A stretch of DNA of 64,000 bases from Rhodanobacter denitrificans (GCF_003335105.1 NZ_QFWQ01000007.1:201336-265335); one strand, 5' to 3'; shown: positions 11,626 to 21,239, counted from the stretch's first letter. Notes: generated by a model not told the origin, from the sequence alone. Made by a program: numbers and translations.

Positions 11626-12159
11626 GTGAGCGGTCCCATGAGCAAATCCGATCAGAGCGTCCTGCGCCAGTTCTCGATCATGATCGGGGGTCTGGCGGTA
11701 CTGACGGTGGTACTGATCTTCACGGCGCTGGCGATCCACGATCACGAGCCGAAGGAATCCAACCCGAACCAGCCGGCCATGGTCGCCGCGCGGATCGCAC
11801 CGGCCGGCGCCGTGTACGCCGGCGACACCGGCCGCGCCGCGATGCAGGCCGCCGCCGATGCCGCCGCCAAGGCCGCCGCCTCGCAGGTCGCCTACGGCGG
11901 CACCACCGACGGCAAGGCGATCTTCGACCACCTGTGCACCAGCTGCCACACCGCCGGCGTGGCCGGCGCCCCCAAGGTGGGCGACAAGGCTGCCTGGGCC
12001 CCGCGCGTCGCCCAGGGCATCGACACCCTGGTCAAGCATGCGATCGAGGGCTACCACGGCCCGGACGGCAATTTCATGCCGCCCAAGGGCGGCAACCCGG
12101 CGCTCACCACCGAGCAGGTGACCAACGCCGTGCACTGGATCGCCGACCAGGTGAAGTAA
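11626..12159 (+). CDS. Membrane-anchored cytochrome c5-type protein
   Basis: A monoheme c-type cytochrome of 177 residues for periplasmic electron transfer. An N-terminal membrane anchor (residues about 17-37, IMIGGLAVLTVVLIFTALAI) is followed by an Ala-rich linker and a cytochrome c domain with the heme-binding motif CTSCH at residues 104-108. A likely Met ligand lies in NFMPPKGG near residue 150. The domain pattern (IFDHLCTSCHTAGVAGAPK) is of the c5 class. The GTG start is chosen because AGGAG lies 7 bp upstream; an internal ATG at 11638 is the alternative. It stands alone between its own promoter and a strong terminator. Confidence 0.88.
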   Translation: MSGPMSKSDQSVLRQFSIMIGGLAVLTVVLIFTALAIHDHEPKESNPNQPAMVAARIAPAGAVYAGDTGRAAMQAAADAAAKAAASQVAYGGTTDGKAIFDHLCTSCHTAGVAGAPKVGDKAAWAPRVAQGIDTLVKHAIEGYHGPDGNFMPPKGGNPALTTEQVTNAVHWIADQVK

Positions 12160-12185
12160 ACCCGGCCTCCATGAAGCGAATCCTG

Positions 12186-12208
12186 ACGCCGCCTTCGGGC
12201 GGCGTTTT
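12186..12208 (+). terminator. Rho-independent terminator of the cytochrome c5 gene
   Basis: 8-bp GC-rich stem (12186-12193 with 12198-12205), stable TTCG tetraloop, then a T-run, 26 bp after the stop codon. Confidence 0.88.
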
Positions 12209-12242
12209 CGTTGGCCCCTGACTGACAAGGGGGAGCCGGCGC

Positions 12243-12836
12243 TCACGGCGCGTGCGTCCCGATCCATGCCCGCGCGAAGTCCTGCAACTGCGGGAAGAAC
12301 GCCTCGAAGCACTCCTGCAGGGCGGCGTCCCGCTCCAGCAGCACGGGCAGCGCCGAATCCAGCGGATTGCCGCGGCTCAGGCGCTGCCCGATGCCGCCCA
12401 GCGCCTCGCCCAGCATCGCGGGGTCGGCGTAGCCGGCGGGCAGGCCATGGCGCTCCATGTAGCCACGGAACCGCCGCAGGCCGTCCGGCAGCAACGCATC
12501 CTGCCGCCACAGCTGGGCACGCAGATCGGCGGCATATGCCGGCAGCGGCTGCGCGCTCCACTGCGGGAAATCCCGCGCCAGGCAGTGGTCGAACCACATG
12601 TCGAGCAGGATCCCGGCATAGCGGCGATACGGCGGAGGCAGCAGCGCCCGGGCCGCCAGCACCTCGGGGTGGGCGTCGGTGTAGACGTCGATCGCGCGAT
12701 GCAGGCGGATTCCCTCGACCACCCGTGGCGGCCAAGCCAGCGCCTCCGCCCGCCCGTGCACGAAATCGCCCAGCATGCCGCCCAGCCGCAGGGCCTCGTC
12801 GTCGCCCGCCAGCAGCACGTGGGCCAGGTGGTTCAT
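12243..12836 (-). CDS. acpH: Acyl carrier protein phosphodiesterase (AcpH family)
   Basis: Removes the 4'-phosphopantetheine arm from holo-ACP. 197 residues beginning MNHLAHVLLAGDDEALRLGG, with the family-typical GDFVHG and GIRLHRAIDVYTDAHP segments whose His and Asp residues belong to an HD-like active site. The length is normal for the family (about 190-195). The open frame continues far upstream to 13640, but that extension is antisense to the next gene. The Met at 12836 is used because the conserved MNHLAH N-terminus starts there. It diverges from the alpha/beta hydrolase gene, with only 48 bp between the two starts. The symbol is by homology. Confidence 0.85.
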   Translation of the reverse strand: MNHLAHVLLAGDDEALRLGGMLGDFVHGRAEALAWPPRVVEGIRLHRAIDVYTDAHPEVLAARALLPPPYRRYAGILLDMWFDHCLARDFPQWSAQPLPAYAADLRAQLWRQDALLPDGLRRFRGYMERHGLPAGYADPAMLGEALGGIGQRLSRGNPLDSALPVLLERDAALQECFEAFFPQLQDFARAWIGTHAP

Positions 12837-12870
12837 CCACGCCGTCCGCGGCAACCGATCCGCCCGGCGG

Positions 12871-12884
12871 TTATCATCGCCTGC
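12871..12884 (+). promoter_or_regulatory. Candidate -10 box directly before the hydrolase ATG (possible leaderless mRNA)
   Basis: TATCAT at 12872-12877 resembles a -10 box and ends 7 bp before the ATG at 12885. Transcription would then start at or next to the start codon. No Shine-Dalgarno sequence precedes this ATG. The -35 region is weak, so this is tentative. Confidence 0.35.
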
Positions 12885-13574
12885 ATGACGCCCACCGAGC
12901 TCCCCGCCGCACCTGCCGGCTTTCCGGATATCGCCGCCAGTTTCATGCTCGACGGTCCCGCCGGCAAGCTGGAAACGATCAGCGACACCGCCGAACCGGC
13001 CTGCGCGCGCCGCGGCGTGGCGGTGATCTGCCATCCGCTCACGATCGAGGGCGGCAGCATGCACAACAAGGTGGTGACGATGGCCGAGCGCGCGCTGCGC
13101 GAATCCGGCCTGGACACGGTGCGCTTCAACTTCCGCGGCGCCGGCAATTCGCAGGGCGCGTACGACCATGGCCACGGCGAAGGCGACGATCTGGCCGCCG
13201 TGGTGGCGTGGATGCGCCGCATGCGCCCGCACGACGCGCTGTGGCTGGCCGGCTTCTCGTTCGGCAGCTACGTGACCATCGCCAACGCGGTGCGCCTGCG
13301 CGCCGATGTACTGGTCAGCATCGCGCCACCGGTGGGGCGCTGGCCGTTCGACGCGGTCGCGCTGCCGACCTGCCCGTGGCTGATCGTGCAGGGCGAAGCC
13401 GACGAGATCGTCGAGCCGCAGGCGGTGTTCGACTGGGCCGGGACGCTGGAGCACCGGCCCGAGCTGGTGCGCATGCCCGAGACCAGCCACTTCTTCCATC
13501 GCCGGCTGATGGACCTGCGCGGCGCGATCAGGCATGCGATACGCGGCTGGCTGCCACCCTTGCGGCACGGCTGA
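12885..13574 (+). CDS. Alpha/beta hydrolase (serine-hydrolase fold), substrate unknown
   Basis: A 229-residue cytosolic alpha/beta-hydrolase. The nucleophile elbow GFSFGSY (GxSxG) is present, as are HPLTIEGGSMHNKVV near the N-terminus, the oxyanion-loop region RFNFRGAGNSQGAYDHG, an Asp in QGEADEIVEPQ and a late His in TSHFFHRR, which together give a full Ser-Asp-His triad. This fits the small-hydrolase family often annotated as CocE/NonD-like or dienelactone-hydrolase-like. No substrate can be inferred. It starts at the ATG encoding MTPTELPAAP. It is 37 bp upstream of zapE on the same strand and may be cotranscribed with it. Confidence 0.85.
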   Translation: MTPTELPAAPAGFPDIAASFMLDGPAGKLETISDTAEPACARRGVAVICHPLTIEGGSMHNKVVTMAERALRESGLDTVRFNFRGAGNSQGAYDHGHGEGDDLAAVVAWMRRMRPHDALWLAGFSFGSYVTIANAVRLRADVLVSIAPPVGRWPFDAVALPTCPWLIVQGEADEIVEPQAVFDWAGTLEHRPELVRMPETSHFFHRRLMDLRGAIRHAIRGWLPPLRHG

Positions 13575-13611
13575 CGCCGGCCATCGCCCCTTTCGAAGAC
13601 CTGCCCGCTCC

Positions 13612-14730
13612 ATGAGTGAAACCCCCTCGCCCGCGCCCACGGCGCGCTACCTCGAAGGCGTCGCCGCGCACCGCTGGGAGTCCGACCCGACCCAGCTGGC
13701 GCTGCTGCCGGAGTTCGACCGCATGCACGCGGCGCTGTGCGCCGGACCGGCGAACGGCAACGGCCTGCTCGGCCGCCTGAAATCCCTGCTCGGCAACGAC
13801 CCGCCCGAGGCGGTGCCGGGCCTGTACCTGTGGGGCACGGTGGGCCGCGGCAAGACCTTCCTGATGGACCTGTTCGCCGCCAGCCTGCCGCACGGCGTGG
13901 TGCTGCGCCGGCACTTCCACCGCTTCATGGGCGAGGTACACGAGCACCTGCGCACGCTGGGCGAGCGGCAGAGTCCGCTGGCGGAAGTGGCCGCCGGTCT
14001 CGCCGCGCGCTGCCGCGTGCTGTGCCTGGACGAGTTCCTGGTCAACGACATCGGCGACGCGATGATCCTGTCGGGCCTGCTCGACGCGCTGTTCGCGCGC
14101 GGCGTCACCCTGGTCACCACCTCCAACACCGCGCCGGCCAACCTGTACCAGGGCGGCCTGCAGCGCGCGCGTTTCCTGCCCGCGATCGCGCTGATCGAGC
14201 GGCACTGCCACGTGGTCGAGATGGCCTCCGCGCACGATTGGCGCCTGCGCGCGCTGACCCAGGCTTCGGTCTACCTCACCCCGCCCGGTGCCGAGGCGCA
14301 CCGCGCGCTGGAGCGCATCTTCGCCGGCCAGGCCCGCGGCCACGTGGAGGAGCACGGCAACCTGCACGTCAACGGCCGCGCGATCCCGTTCGTCAAGCGC
14401 GCCGACGACATCGTCTGGTTCGAGTTCGCCGCACTGTGCGAAGGCCCGCGCGCGGTGGCCGACTACATCGCGCTGGCCAAGGCCGGCCCGACGGTGATCG
14501 TGGCCAACGTGCCGCAGTTCACCGTCTACAGCGAGGACGCCGCCAAACGCTTCGTGCAATTGGTCGACGAGTTCTACGACCGCCGCGTCAAGCTGGTGCT
14601 GTCCGCCGCCGCGCCGATCACCGAGCTGTACGACGGCGAACGCCTGCGCGCCGAGTTCGGCCGTACCGAATCGCGCCTGATCGAGATGCAGAGCGAGGAA
14701 TACCTGGCGCTGGACCATCGGCCCGAATGA
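13612..14730 (+). CDS. zapE: Cell-division-associated AFG1-family ATPase ZapE
   Basis: AFG1/ZapE AAA-type ATPase, 372 residues, the usual bacterial length. Walker A is GTVGRGKT (about residues 75-82) and Walker B is CRVLCLDEFLV. FHRFM after Walker A and TSNTAPANLYQGGLQR in the sensor region are characteristic of the family. In E. coli, ZapE interacts with FtsZ and is needed for division under low oxygen or heat; that is literature knowledge for the family. It is the second gene of a plus-strand run after the alpha/beta hydrolase. Confidence 0.92.
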   Translation: MSETPSPAPTARYLEGVAAHRWESDPTQLALLPEFDRMHAALCAGPANGNGLLGRLKSLLGNDPPEAVPGLYLWGTVGRGKTFLMDLFAASLPHGVVLRRHFHRFMGEVHEHLRTLGERQSPLAEVAAGLAARCRVLCLDEFLVNDIGDAMILSGLLDALFARGVTLVTTSNTAPANLYQGGLQRARFLPAIALIERHCHVVEMASAHDWRLRALTQASVYLTPPGAEAHRALERIFAGQARGHVEEHGNLHVNGRAIPFVKRADDIVWFEFAALCEGPRAVADYIALAKAGPTVIVANVPQFTVYSEDAAKRFVQLVDEFYDRRVKLVLSAAAPITELYDGERLRAEFGRTESRLIEMQSEEYLALDHRPE

Positions 14731-14771
14731 ACTGCTACCGTGCCGGCTGAGGATCGCCACCGGAGCCACCC

Positions 14772-15158
14772 ATGTTTCTTCCGCTTGCCGTCGTCCTGCT
14801 GCTGGCCGCCGCCGACCTGCCGCCTGGCCAGGATTTCAGTACGCGCGTGACGCAGGGCCGGCTGGCCGAGGCCGCCGCCACCGGGCCGGCCTACCAGAAG
14901 CAGCTGTGGGACCGGATCACCGCCCCTACCGCGGCGGCGCTGAAGGGCTGCATCACCCGCCATGCGCCGGCCGACAAGTCGCCGTTCACCCTGGTCGCCG
15001 ACGTCCAGGCCGACGGCAGGCCGGCCCGGATCGAGGTGCTGCCGCCGACACCGGTCGCCACCTGCATGGCCGACCGCTTTGCCAGCGGAATGCTGCCGCC
15101 GCCACCCACCACGCCGGCGCCCTACCCGATCGAGATCGACTTCAGCATCGTGCCTTGA
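14772..15158 (+). CDS. Small secreted protein, function unknown
   Basis: 128 residues. A hydrophobic N-terminus (MFLPLAVVLLLAAADLPPG) looks like a cleavable signal peptide, so the product is probably periplasmic. The mature part contains two cysteines (GCITRH and ATCMADR) that could form a disulfide, and VADVQADGRPARIEVLPPTP, which resembles the strand pattern of TonB C-terminal-like domains. The resemblance is weak and I do not name a family. It lies 41 bp after zapE and 56 bp before an exported amidohydrolase on the same strand. Confidence 0.7.
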   Translation: MFLPLAVVLLLAAADLPPGQDFSTRVTQGRLAEAAATGPAYQKQLWDRITAPTAAALKGCITRHAPADKSPFTLVADVQADGRPARIEVLPPTPVATCMADRFASGMLPPPPTTPAPYPIEIDFSIVP

Positions 15159-15214
15159 GCCGGCATCGCGACGGCCGCACGCCCACCTCGACCATCCCCG
15201 CCACGGAGACACCC

Positions 15215-16525
15215 ATGCACCGCACCGTCCTCGCCCTCGCCATCGCGCTGGCCGCCACCGCCCTCGCACCGTTGCACGCCACCGACGCTTCCGGCGTGCA
15301 GGCCATGGCGCAGCAGGAACTGCCACAGGTCATCGCGTGGCGGCGCGACATCCACCAGCACCCCGAGCTGAGCAACCGCGAGGTGCGCACCTCGGCGCTG
15401 GTCGCGCAGGAGCTGAAGAAGCTGGGGCTGGAAGTGCACACCGGCATCGCGCACACCGGCGTGGTCGGCCTGCTGAAGGGCGACCTGCCCGGGCCGCGGC
15501 TGGCGATCCGTGCCGACATGGACGCCCTGCCGGTGACCGAGGAGGTGAACCTGCCGTTCGCCTCGAAGGCGAAGGGCGAGTATCGCGGCAAGACCGTCGG
15601 CGTGATGCACGCCTGCGGCCACGACGCGCATACCGCGATGCTGCTGGGCATGGCGCAGGCGCTGGCCGGGATGAAGAAGCAGTTGCACGGCTCGGTGCTG
15701 TTCGTGTTCCAGCCGGCCGAGGAAGGTGCGCCGGCGGGTGAGGAAGGCGGCGCCTCGCTGATGCTGAAGGAGGGCCTGTTCAGGCAGTTCAAGCCGGACG
15801 CGATGTTCGGCATGCACGTGGTCAGCGCGCTCAACGTGGGCACGGTGGCGGTGCGGCCGGGGCCGACGATGGCCGGCTCGGACTGGTTCCGCATGGTGGT
15901 GCACGGACGCCAGACTCACGGCGCGATGCCGTGGAACGGGGTCGACCCGATCGTCACCGCCGCCGAGATCATCAGCACCGCGCAGACCATCGTCAGCCGC
16001 AAGCTGGACATCGGCACGCTGCCGGCGGTGCTCAGCTTCGGCATCGTCGAGGGCGGCTCGCGCTACAACATCGTGCCGGACAAGGTGGAGCTGCAGGGCA
16101 CGCTGCGCACGTTCGACGCCGGCATGCGCCAGCAGGCGATCGACAACCTCAAGGGCATCGCCGAACACCTCGCCGCGGCGAACGGTGCCACCGTGGAGGA
16201 ACAGATCCCGGTCGGCGACAGCAACCCGGTGCTGGTCAACGATCCCGCGCTGGCCGCAAGGGTGAAAGCCAGCATCGTCACGGCGATCGGCGCCGGGCAC
16301 GTGATCGAGGCGAAGCCGTGGATGGCCTCGGAGGACTTCGCCTACTTCGCGCAGAAAGTGCCGAGTGTGTATTTCTTCGTCGGCGCCACGCCAGTCGGCC
16401 AGGATGCCTCGAAGGCGCCGGCCAACCACTCGCCGAAATTCTTCCTCGACGAGGGCGCGCTGAAGATCGGCATGGCCTCGATGCTGCAGGCCAGCCTGGA
16501 TTATCTCGGCACGCCCAGGTCCTGA
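15215..16525 (+). CDS. Exported M20-family amidohydrolase (hippurate hydrolase/aminoacylase-like)
   Basis: A 436-residue metal-dependent amidohydrolase of the M20D group. A signal peptide (MHRTVLALAIALAATALAPLHA) indicates export to the periplasm. Metal-binding motifs are in place: HACGHDAHTAMLLG, FQPAEEG with the catalytic Glu pair, and MASEDFAYF near the C-terminus. The dimerisation (lid) domain is the region around HGRQTHGAMPWNGVDP. Family members cleave N-acyl amino acids, hippurate or indole-amino-acid conjugates. The substrate here is unknown. Confidence 0.88.
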   Translation: MHRTVLALAIALAATALAPLHATDASGVQAMAQQELPQVIAWRRDIHQHPELSNREVRTSALVAQELKKLGLEVHTGIAHTGVVGLLKGDLPGPRLAIRADMDALPVTEEVNLPFASKAKGEYRGKTVGVMHACGHDAHTAMLLGMAQALAGMKKQLHGSVLFVFQPAEEGAPAGEEGGASLMLKEGLFRQFKPDAMFGMHVVSALNVGTVAVRPGPTMAGSDWFRMVVHGRQTHGAMPWNGVDPIVTAAEIISTAQTIVSRKLDIGTLPAVLSFGIVEGGSRYNIVPDKVELQGTLRTFDAGMRQQAIDNLKGIAEHLAAANGATVEEQIPVGDSNPVLVNDPALAARVKASIVTAIGAGHVIEAKPWMASEDFAYFAQKVPSVYFFVGATPVGQDASKAPANHSPKFFLDEGALKIGMASMLQASLDYLGTPRS

Positions 16526-16555
16526 CGGCGGCAGGCCGGGGATGCGAAGGCGCCG

Positions 16556-17107
16556 CTACGCCGCGGTCGTGCCGGACTGCTGCATCCGCTGGAAGCGGCT
16601 ATGGTGGACCAGCAGGCCGCTGAAGTAGGCAATGTAGTAGCCGACCAGCAGGCCGATCACCAGCATGGTCAGCGGGCTGGCGGCGTAAGCCGTCGGCGGC
16701 ATCACGCCGGGCGCGGCCGAAACCTGCTGCATCTGCGGCCATGCCACCAGCATCCGCCAGGCCAATCGCCCCAGCAGCAGCGCAGTGAGCAGCGCACCGA
16801 TCCACGGATTCGGCACGTAGCAGTCGCCCTTTGCCGGATCGACCTCGAAACGGGTCAGGCGCAGCCCGAGCAGGCCCAGCGCACCGCCGAGCAGCACGCC
16901 GCCAGCGAGGCCCTCGGCCAGCGCAAGGTGGTGGAACCCGCTGAGCGCGAGCACGCCGCCGAGGACCGCGAACATCACGATGCGGAAGATCATCCGCTTG
17001 CGCCGGATCGGCTGGCGGCCGAACTGCCGGCTCACCCGCCGCCACACCATCCAGGCCAGCAGCGGCAGCATCACGAGATATTGGGTCAGGTGGGCGGGCA
17101 TGGGCAT
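16556..17107 (-). CDS. CcdC-like (DUF1453) integral membrane protein
   Basis: 183 residues with about four or five hydrophobic segments: the N-terminus (TQYLVMLPLLAWMVWRRV), FRIVMFAVLGGVLALSG, LAGGVLLGGALGLLGLRL, WIGALLTALLLGRLAWRML and a C-terminal segment around MLVIGLLVGYYIAYFSG. A basic cluster (RQPIRRKRM) follows the first helix. TRFEVDPAKGDCYVPNPW is typical of the CcdC/DUF1453 family. The role is not established. It converges with the amidohydrolase and is followed upstream by gpmA on the same strand, 93 bp away. Confidence 0.7.
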   Translation of the reverse strand: MPMPAHLTQYLVMLPLLAWMVWRRVSRQFGRQPIRRKRMIFRIVMFAVLGGVLALSGFHHLALAEGLAGGVLLGGALGLLGLRLTRFEVDPAKGDCYVPNPWIGALLTALLLGRLAWRMLVAWPQMQQVSAAPGVMPPTAYAASPLTMLVIGLLVGYYIAYFSGLLVHHSRFQRMQQSGTTAA

Positions 17108-17200
17108 CTCACCGGGCAGATGGTGCCCAGCATAGTCGCCCGCGGAATGGCTGACGATTGACGTTTGTCACCCCTCGCCGTGCGGCAGGAGCGCGGCGCG

Positions 17201-17944
17201 CTACTTCGCCTTGCCCTGGTTCGCCACCGCGGCCATCTTTGCCGCGATCGCCTCGGCATCGCCGAGATAGTAGTGGTTGAGCGGCTGCATCCGGTCGTCG
17301 AACTCGTACACCAGCGGCACGCCGTTGGGGATATTCAACTCGACGATCGCCTCGTCGGAAATGCCGTCCAGGTATTTCACCAGCGCGCGCAGCGAATTAC
17401 CGTGCGCGGCCACCAGCACGCGCTGGCCGGACTTGATCGCCGGCGCCAGCACCTCGTGCCAGTACGGCAGCACGCGGGCCACGGTGTCTTTCAGGCATTC
17501 GGTGTCGGGGATCTGCTTCGGATCGAGCGCCGCGTAGCGCGGATCGTGCACCGATTCGTTGGCGGCGCGCTCCAGCGGCGGCGGCGGGATATCGTAGCTG
17601 CGGCGCCACACCTTCACCTGCGCCTCGCCATACTTCGCCGCGGTCTCGGCCTTGTTGAGGCCGGTGAGGCCGCCGTAGTGGCGCTCGTTGAGGCGCCAGT
17701 CGGTGAGCACCGGGATCCACATCAGGTCCATCGCGTCCTGCACGCCCCACAGCGTGCGCACCGCGCGCTTGAGCACCGAGGTATGCGCCACGTCGAACAT
17801 GTAGCCGCCCTCGCGCAGCAGGCGACCGGCCTCGCGCGCCTCGGCCATGCCCTGCTCGGTGAGATCGACATCGGCCCAGCCGCTGAAACGGTTGTCGAGG
17901 TTCCACTGCGATTGGCCGTGGCGGATCAGGACGAGCTTGTGCAT
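17201..17944 (-). CDS. gpmA: 2,3-bisphosphoglycerate-dependent phosphoglycerate mutase
   Basis: Interconverts 3- and 2-phosphoglycerate in glycolysis and gluconeogenesis. 247 residues; the family is about 250. The phosphohistidine motif [10 protein letters not shown] is at the N-terminus (His near residue 8), followed by [29 protein letters not shown] and the second catalytic His in [11 protein letters not shown]. This combination is diagnostic of the cofactor-dependent GpmA branch. The ATG at 17944 places KLVLIRHG as in other GpmA proteins. A TTG at 17956 could add four residues. It is divergent from the beta-solenoid gene. Confidence 0.95.
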   Translation of the reverse strand: MHKLVLIRHGQSQWNLDNRFSGWADVDLTEQGMAEAREAGRLLREGGYMFDVAHTSVLKRAVRTLWGVQDAMDLMWIPVLTDWRLNERHYGGLTGLNKAETAAKYGEAQVKVWRRSYDIPPPPLERAANESVHDPRYAALDPKQIPDTECLKDTVARVLPYWHEVLAPAIKSGQRVLVAAHGNSLRALVKYLDGISDEAIVELNIPNGVPLVYEFDDRMQPLNHYYLGDAEAIAAKMAAVANQGKAK

Positions 17945-18087
17945 GGGGGCGCCCAACAGTGAGGTGTAAACCAGGAATGGTGCAGGCCGGCCCGCACAGC
18001 GTCAAATGCGGCCCCTGCCACAGGTCATGCCAACCCTGCGCGGCGGCGGCGCATCCTAGTACGGAACCCCCACTCCAGGAGACCACT

Positions 18088-18753
18088 ATGCGTCGATTCC
18101 CGACGATCCTCATCCTCGCCGCACTCGCGCTGGGCCTGTCGCCGCTGGCCAGTGCGCGCGACAACGATATCGACAAGGTCAACGGCTCGGTGCAGGTCGA
18201 AGCCGGCCAACAGGTCGGCGACGTCAGCACGGTCAACGGCGCGGTGCATATCGCCGGCGGCGCCAGCGTGCACGAGGCCAGCACCGTCAACGGCAAGGTC
18301 GAGCTGGGCGACAAGGCCCAGGCCACCAAGCTCGGCACGGTCAACGGCGCGATCAGCCTGGGCAGCGCCAGCCGGGTCAGTGGCGAGGTGAGCGCGGTGA
18401 ACGGCAGCATCCATCTGGCCCGCGGCGCCGACGTCGGCGGCCGGGTCGGCAACGTCAATGGCGCGATCGTGCTCGACGGCGCCCACGTCGCCGGCGGCCT
18501 CGGCACGGTCAGCGGCGACGTCACGGTGGGCGCGGACTCGCGCGTCGAGGGCGGCATCCTGGTCGACAAGCCGAACAACGGCTGGTTCCACTGGGGCAGC
18601 GAGCGCAAGCCGGTGATCGTGATCGGCCCGCACGCGGTGGTGCAGGGCACCCTGGAATTTCGCCGCGAAGTGGTGCTGAAGGTCAGCGACAGCGCTCAGA
18701 TCGGCCCGGTGAAGGGCGCCACGGTGGAGAAGTTCAGCGGGGCCACGCCGTAA
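18088..18753 (+). CDS. Secreted beta-solenoid repeat protein (bactofilin-like repeats)
   Basis: A 221-residue exported protein of unknown function. A signal peptide (MRRFPTILILAALALGLSPLASA) is followed by seven consecutive repeats of 18-19 residues, each starting VNG or VSG (for example TVNGAVHIAGGASVHEAS). This periodicity, with alternating Val/Ile and Gly/Asn turns, is what a left- or right-handed beta-helix looks like, as in bactofilins. Unlike a bactofilin it carries a signal peptide. The C-terminal part (HWGSERKPVIVIGPHAVVQG, then EFRREVVLKVSDSAQIG) adds more coils. A Shine-Dalgarno AGGAG lies 7 bp upstream of the ATG. It converges on hemF. Confidence 0.8.
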   Translation: MRRFPTILILAALALGLSPLASARDNDIDKVNGSVQVEAGQQVGDVSTVNGAVHIAGGASVHEASTVNGKVELGDKAQATKLGTVNGAISLGSASRVSGEVSAVNGSIHLARGADVGGRVGNVNGAIVLDGAHVAGGLGTVSGDVTVGADSRVEGGILVDKPNNGWFHWGSERKPVIVIGPHAVVQGTLEFRREVVLKVSDSAQIGPVKGATVEKFSGATP

Positions 18754-18758
18754 AGGGC

Positions 18759-18845
18759 AGGAGTGAGTGATGAGCGAGAAACGAGATACGAGCGGGATAC
18801 GACTCGACTTACTCGTTTCTCACTCCTCTTTACTAGTTTCTCTCA
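18759..18845. repeat. Inverted-repeat element at a convergent gene junction (copy 1)
   Basis: Fills the gap between the solenoid gene and hemF. Arms 18772-18785 and 18811-18824 pair over 14 bp with one mismatch (GAGCGAGAAACGAG against CTCGTTTCTCACTC). The flanks are low-complexity GAGTGAGTGATGAG and TTTCTCAC sequence. The vocabulary matches the element at 31515-31593, suggesting one repeat family. It probably acts as a bidirectional terminator. Confidence 0.7.
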
Positions 18846-19857
<1,012 letters not shown>

Positions 19858-19877
19858 CATCGCGGATGGCCGGAGAA

Positions 19878-20318
19878 TCAGCCGCCCGGCGAAGCCATCG
19901 GCATCGCTTCGGCGCCGGCGGAAATCAGCTGCAGATCCCGGCCGATGTCGCCACTGAGGTAACGCATCCAGTTCATGTAGTTCGTATGGATCAGGCGGGT
20001 GCCGTCCTTCTTCACCTCGTACTTGAGGTTGGTGCTACCGGCGTAGCTGATCTTGACCTGGTGCGTGTCGAAGGCGACGTGGATCCTCGCCTGGTAATCG
20101 TTGCCGTTCAGCGCCGCGTCGATGCCATCGGCATGCTCGGCGGTGACGACCCAGGTACGACCGATCAGCGCGCCCTTGACCGCCTTGCTCACCTGCACCG
20201 CGGTCAGGCCGGCGGGCACGTCGATCGGCGGCGGGTCGACCAGCGGGGTCTGGCGGAACGCCATGGTCAGCAGCAGCATGGGCAGCAGCAACAGCAATAA
20301 TAGCCGTGAACGCGGCAT
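19878..20318 (-). CDS. Small exported protein, function unknown
   Basis: 146 residues. A leucine-rich signal sequence (MPRSRLLLLLLLPMLLLTMAF) is followed by a Pro-rich stretch (PLVDPPPIDVPAG) and a compact domain: VSKAVKGALIGRTWVVTAEH, then alternating strands (DYQARIHVAFDTHQVKISYA) and TNYMNWMRYLSGDIGRDL. The start at 20318 has a clear GGGAGG seven to eight bases upstream, so the longer frame is rejected. It is monocistronic with its own terminator. The layout resembles small periplasmic lipoproteins common in Xanthomonadaceae, but there is no Cys lipobox and no function can be named. Confidence 0.75.
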   Translation of the reverse strand: MPRSRLLLLLLLPMLLLTMAFRQTPLVDPPPIDVPAGLTAVQVSKAVKGALIGRTWVVTAEHADGIDAALNGNDYQARIHVAFDTHQVKISYAGSTNLKYEVKKDGTRLIHTNYMNWMRYLSGDIGRDLQLISAGAEAMPMASPGG

Positions 20319-20399
20319 CGTGTTTCCTCCCTGATAGGCCGGCAAGGCGCGCGGCCCGTGCAGTCTGCCGGGGCGGCGCGCGGCGTACAACCCGGCCGC

Positions 20400-21101
20400 T
20401 CAGCTGATCCGCGCGCGCATCCGCCGGTGTCCGATCAGTTGCGCCCAGCGCAGGCCCAGATCGGTCCACATCAGATAGCTGGCCTCGACCAGGAGCAGGC
20501 CGAGGTAGCGCCGATGCCGCGGCATCGCCGGCTCGGCCGCTACCGGGGTGCTGTCGAAACCGAGCCGTCGCGCCAGCAACAGGCAGCGGGCCAGGTGGTA
20601 GCGGCTGGTCACCAGCGCCACCGGCGGCAGGCCGGCGTTGCCGGCCTCGGCCAGCAGCAGGCGGCGCGCGTGGCGCAGGTTCTCCAGCGAATCCACCGAA
20701 TCCTGCTCCAGCTCCAGCCGCACCGTGCCAGGCAGGCCGTGCTGCCGCAGCCAAGCCTGGCCGGCGGCGGCCTCGCTGCGCTGGCCGCCGCTGCAGCCGC
20801 CGAGCAGCAGCAGGTGGCCGGTTTGCTGCTGCTCAGCCAACGCCAGCGCACGGCGCAGCCGCTGCCGGTAGTCGTGCTCCGGCGCATCGCGCTCGAGCCG
20901 GCGGCCGAACACCAGCGCCACCATCCGCCGTGGCGGCGCCAGCGGGCTGCGCGCGGCGACCCGGCAGACGTGGATCAGGTAACCCAGCCAGACCAGGCCC
21001 GCGCTGAGCAGCAGCGCCAGCACGGTGACCAGCGCGGCATGCTGCACGTCGCGGTCGCGCAGGTAGCGCCAGCTTGGTGAGGGGGACGGGTTCGACGACA
21101 C
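20400..21101 (-). CDS. YdcF/ElyC-like (DUF218) membrane protein
   Basis: 233 residues. One N-terminal membrane helix (VLALLLSAGLVWLGYLIHV, about residues 27-45) precedes a DUF218 domain: ALVFGRRLERDAPEHDYRQRL, HLLLLGGCSGGQRSEA, LEQDSVDSLENLRHARRLL and LVTSRYHLARCLLLARRLG. The DS..T/S.EN and TS.YH..R motifs are the family core. SanA and ElyC relatives affect envelope and lipid-carrier metabolism in E. coli; applying that here is inference. It diverges from the pigment-cluster ketosynthase, with 138 bp between starts. Confidence 0.8.
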   Translation of the reverse strand: MSSNPSPSPSWRYLRDRDVQHAALVTVLALLLSAGLVWLGYLIHVCRVAARSPLAPPRRMVALVFGRRLERDAPEHDYRQRLRRALALAEQQQTGHLLLLGGCSGGQRSEAAAGQAWLRQHGLPGTVRLELEQDSVDSLENLRHARRLLLAEAGNAGLPPVALVTSRYHLARCLLLARRLGFDSTPVAAEPAMPRHRRYLGLLLVEASYLMWTDLGLRWAQLIGHRRMRARIS

Positions 21102-21239
21102 GGGATTTTGCGGAGGAGCGGGCGCTCCAGCTTAACCGGGCGTATCCGGTTCGCGGCAGCTTCATGCCCCGGCAACCACCCTGAATGCCCACCTGGTCAC
21201 AGGCTAGGCATTCTGCAGGGTCAACGTTAGGCTTTCCTG

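Noticed and set aside
12837-13640. N-terminal extension of the ACP phosphodiesterase frame
   Set aside because: It would run antisense through the alpha/beta hydrolase. The family N-terminus starts at the Met at 12836.
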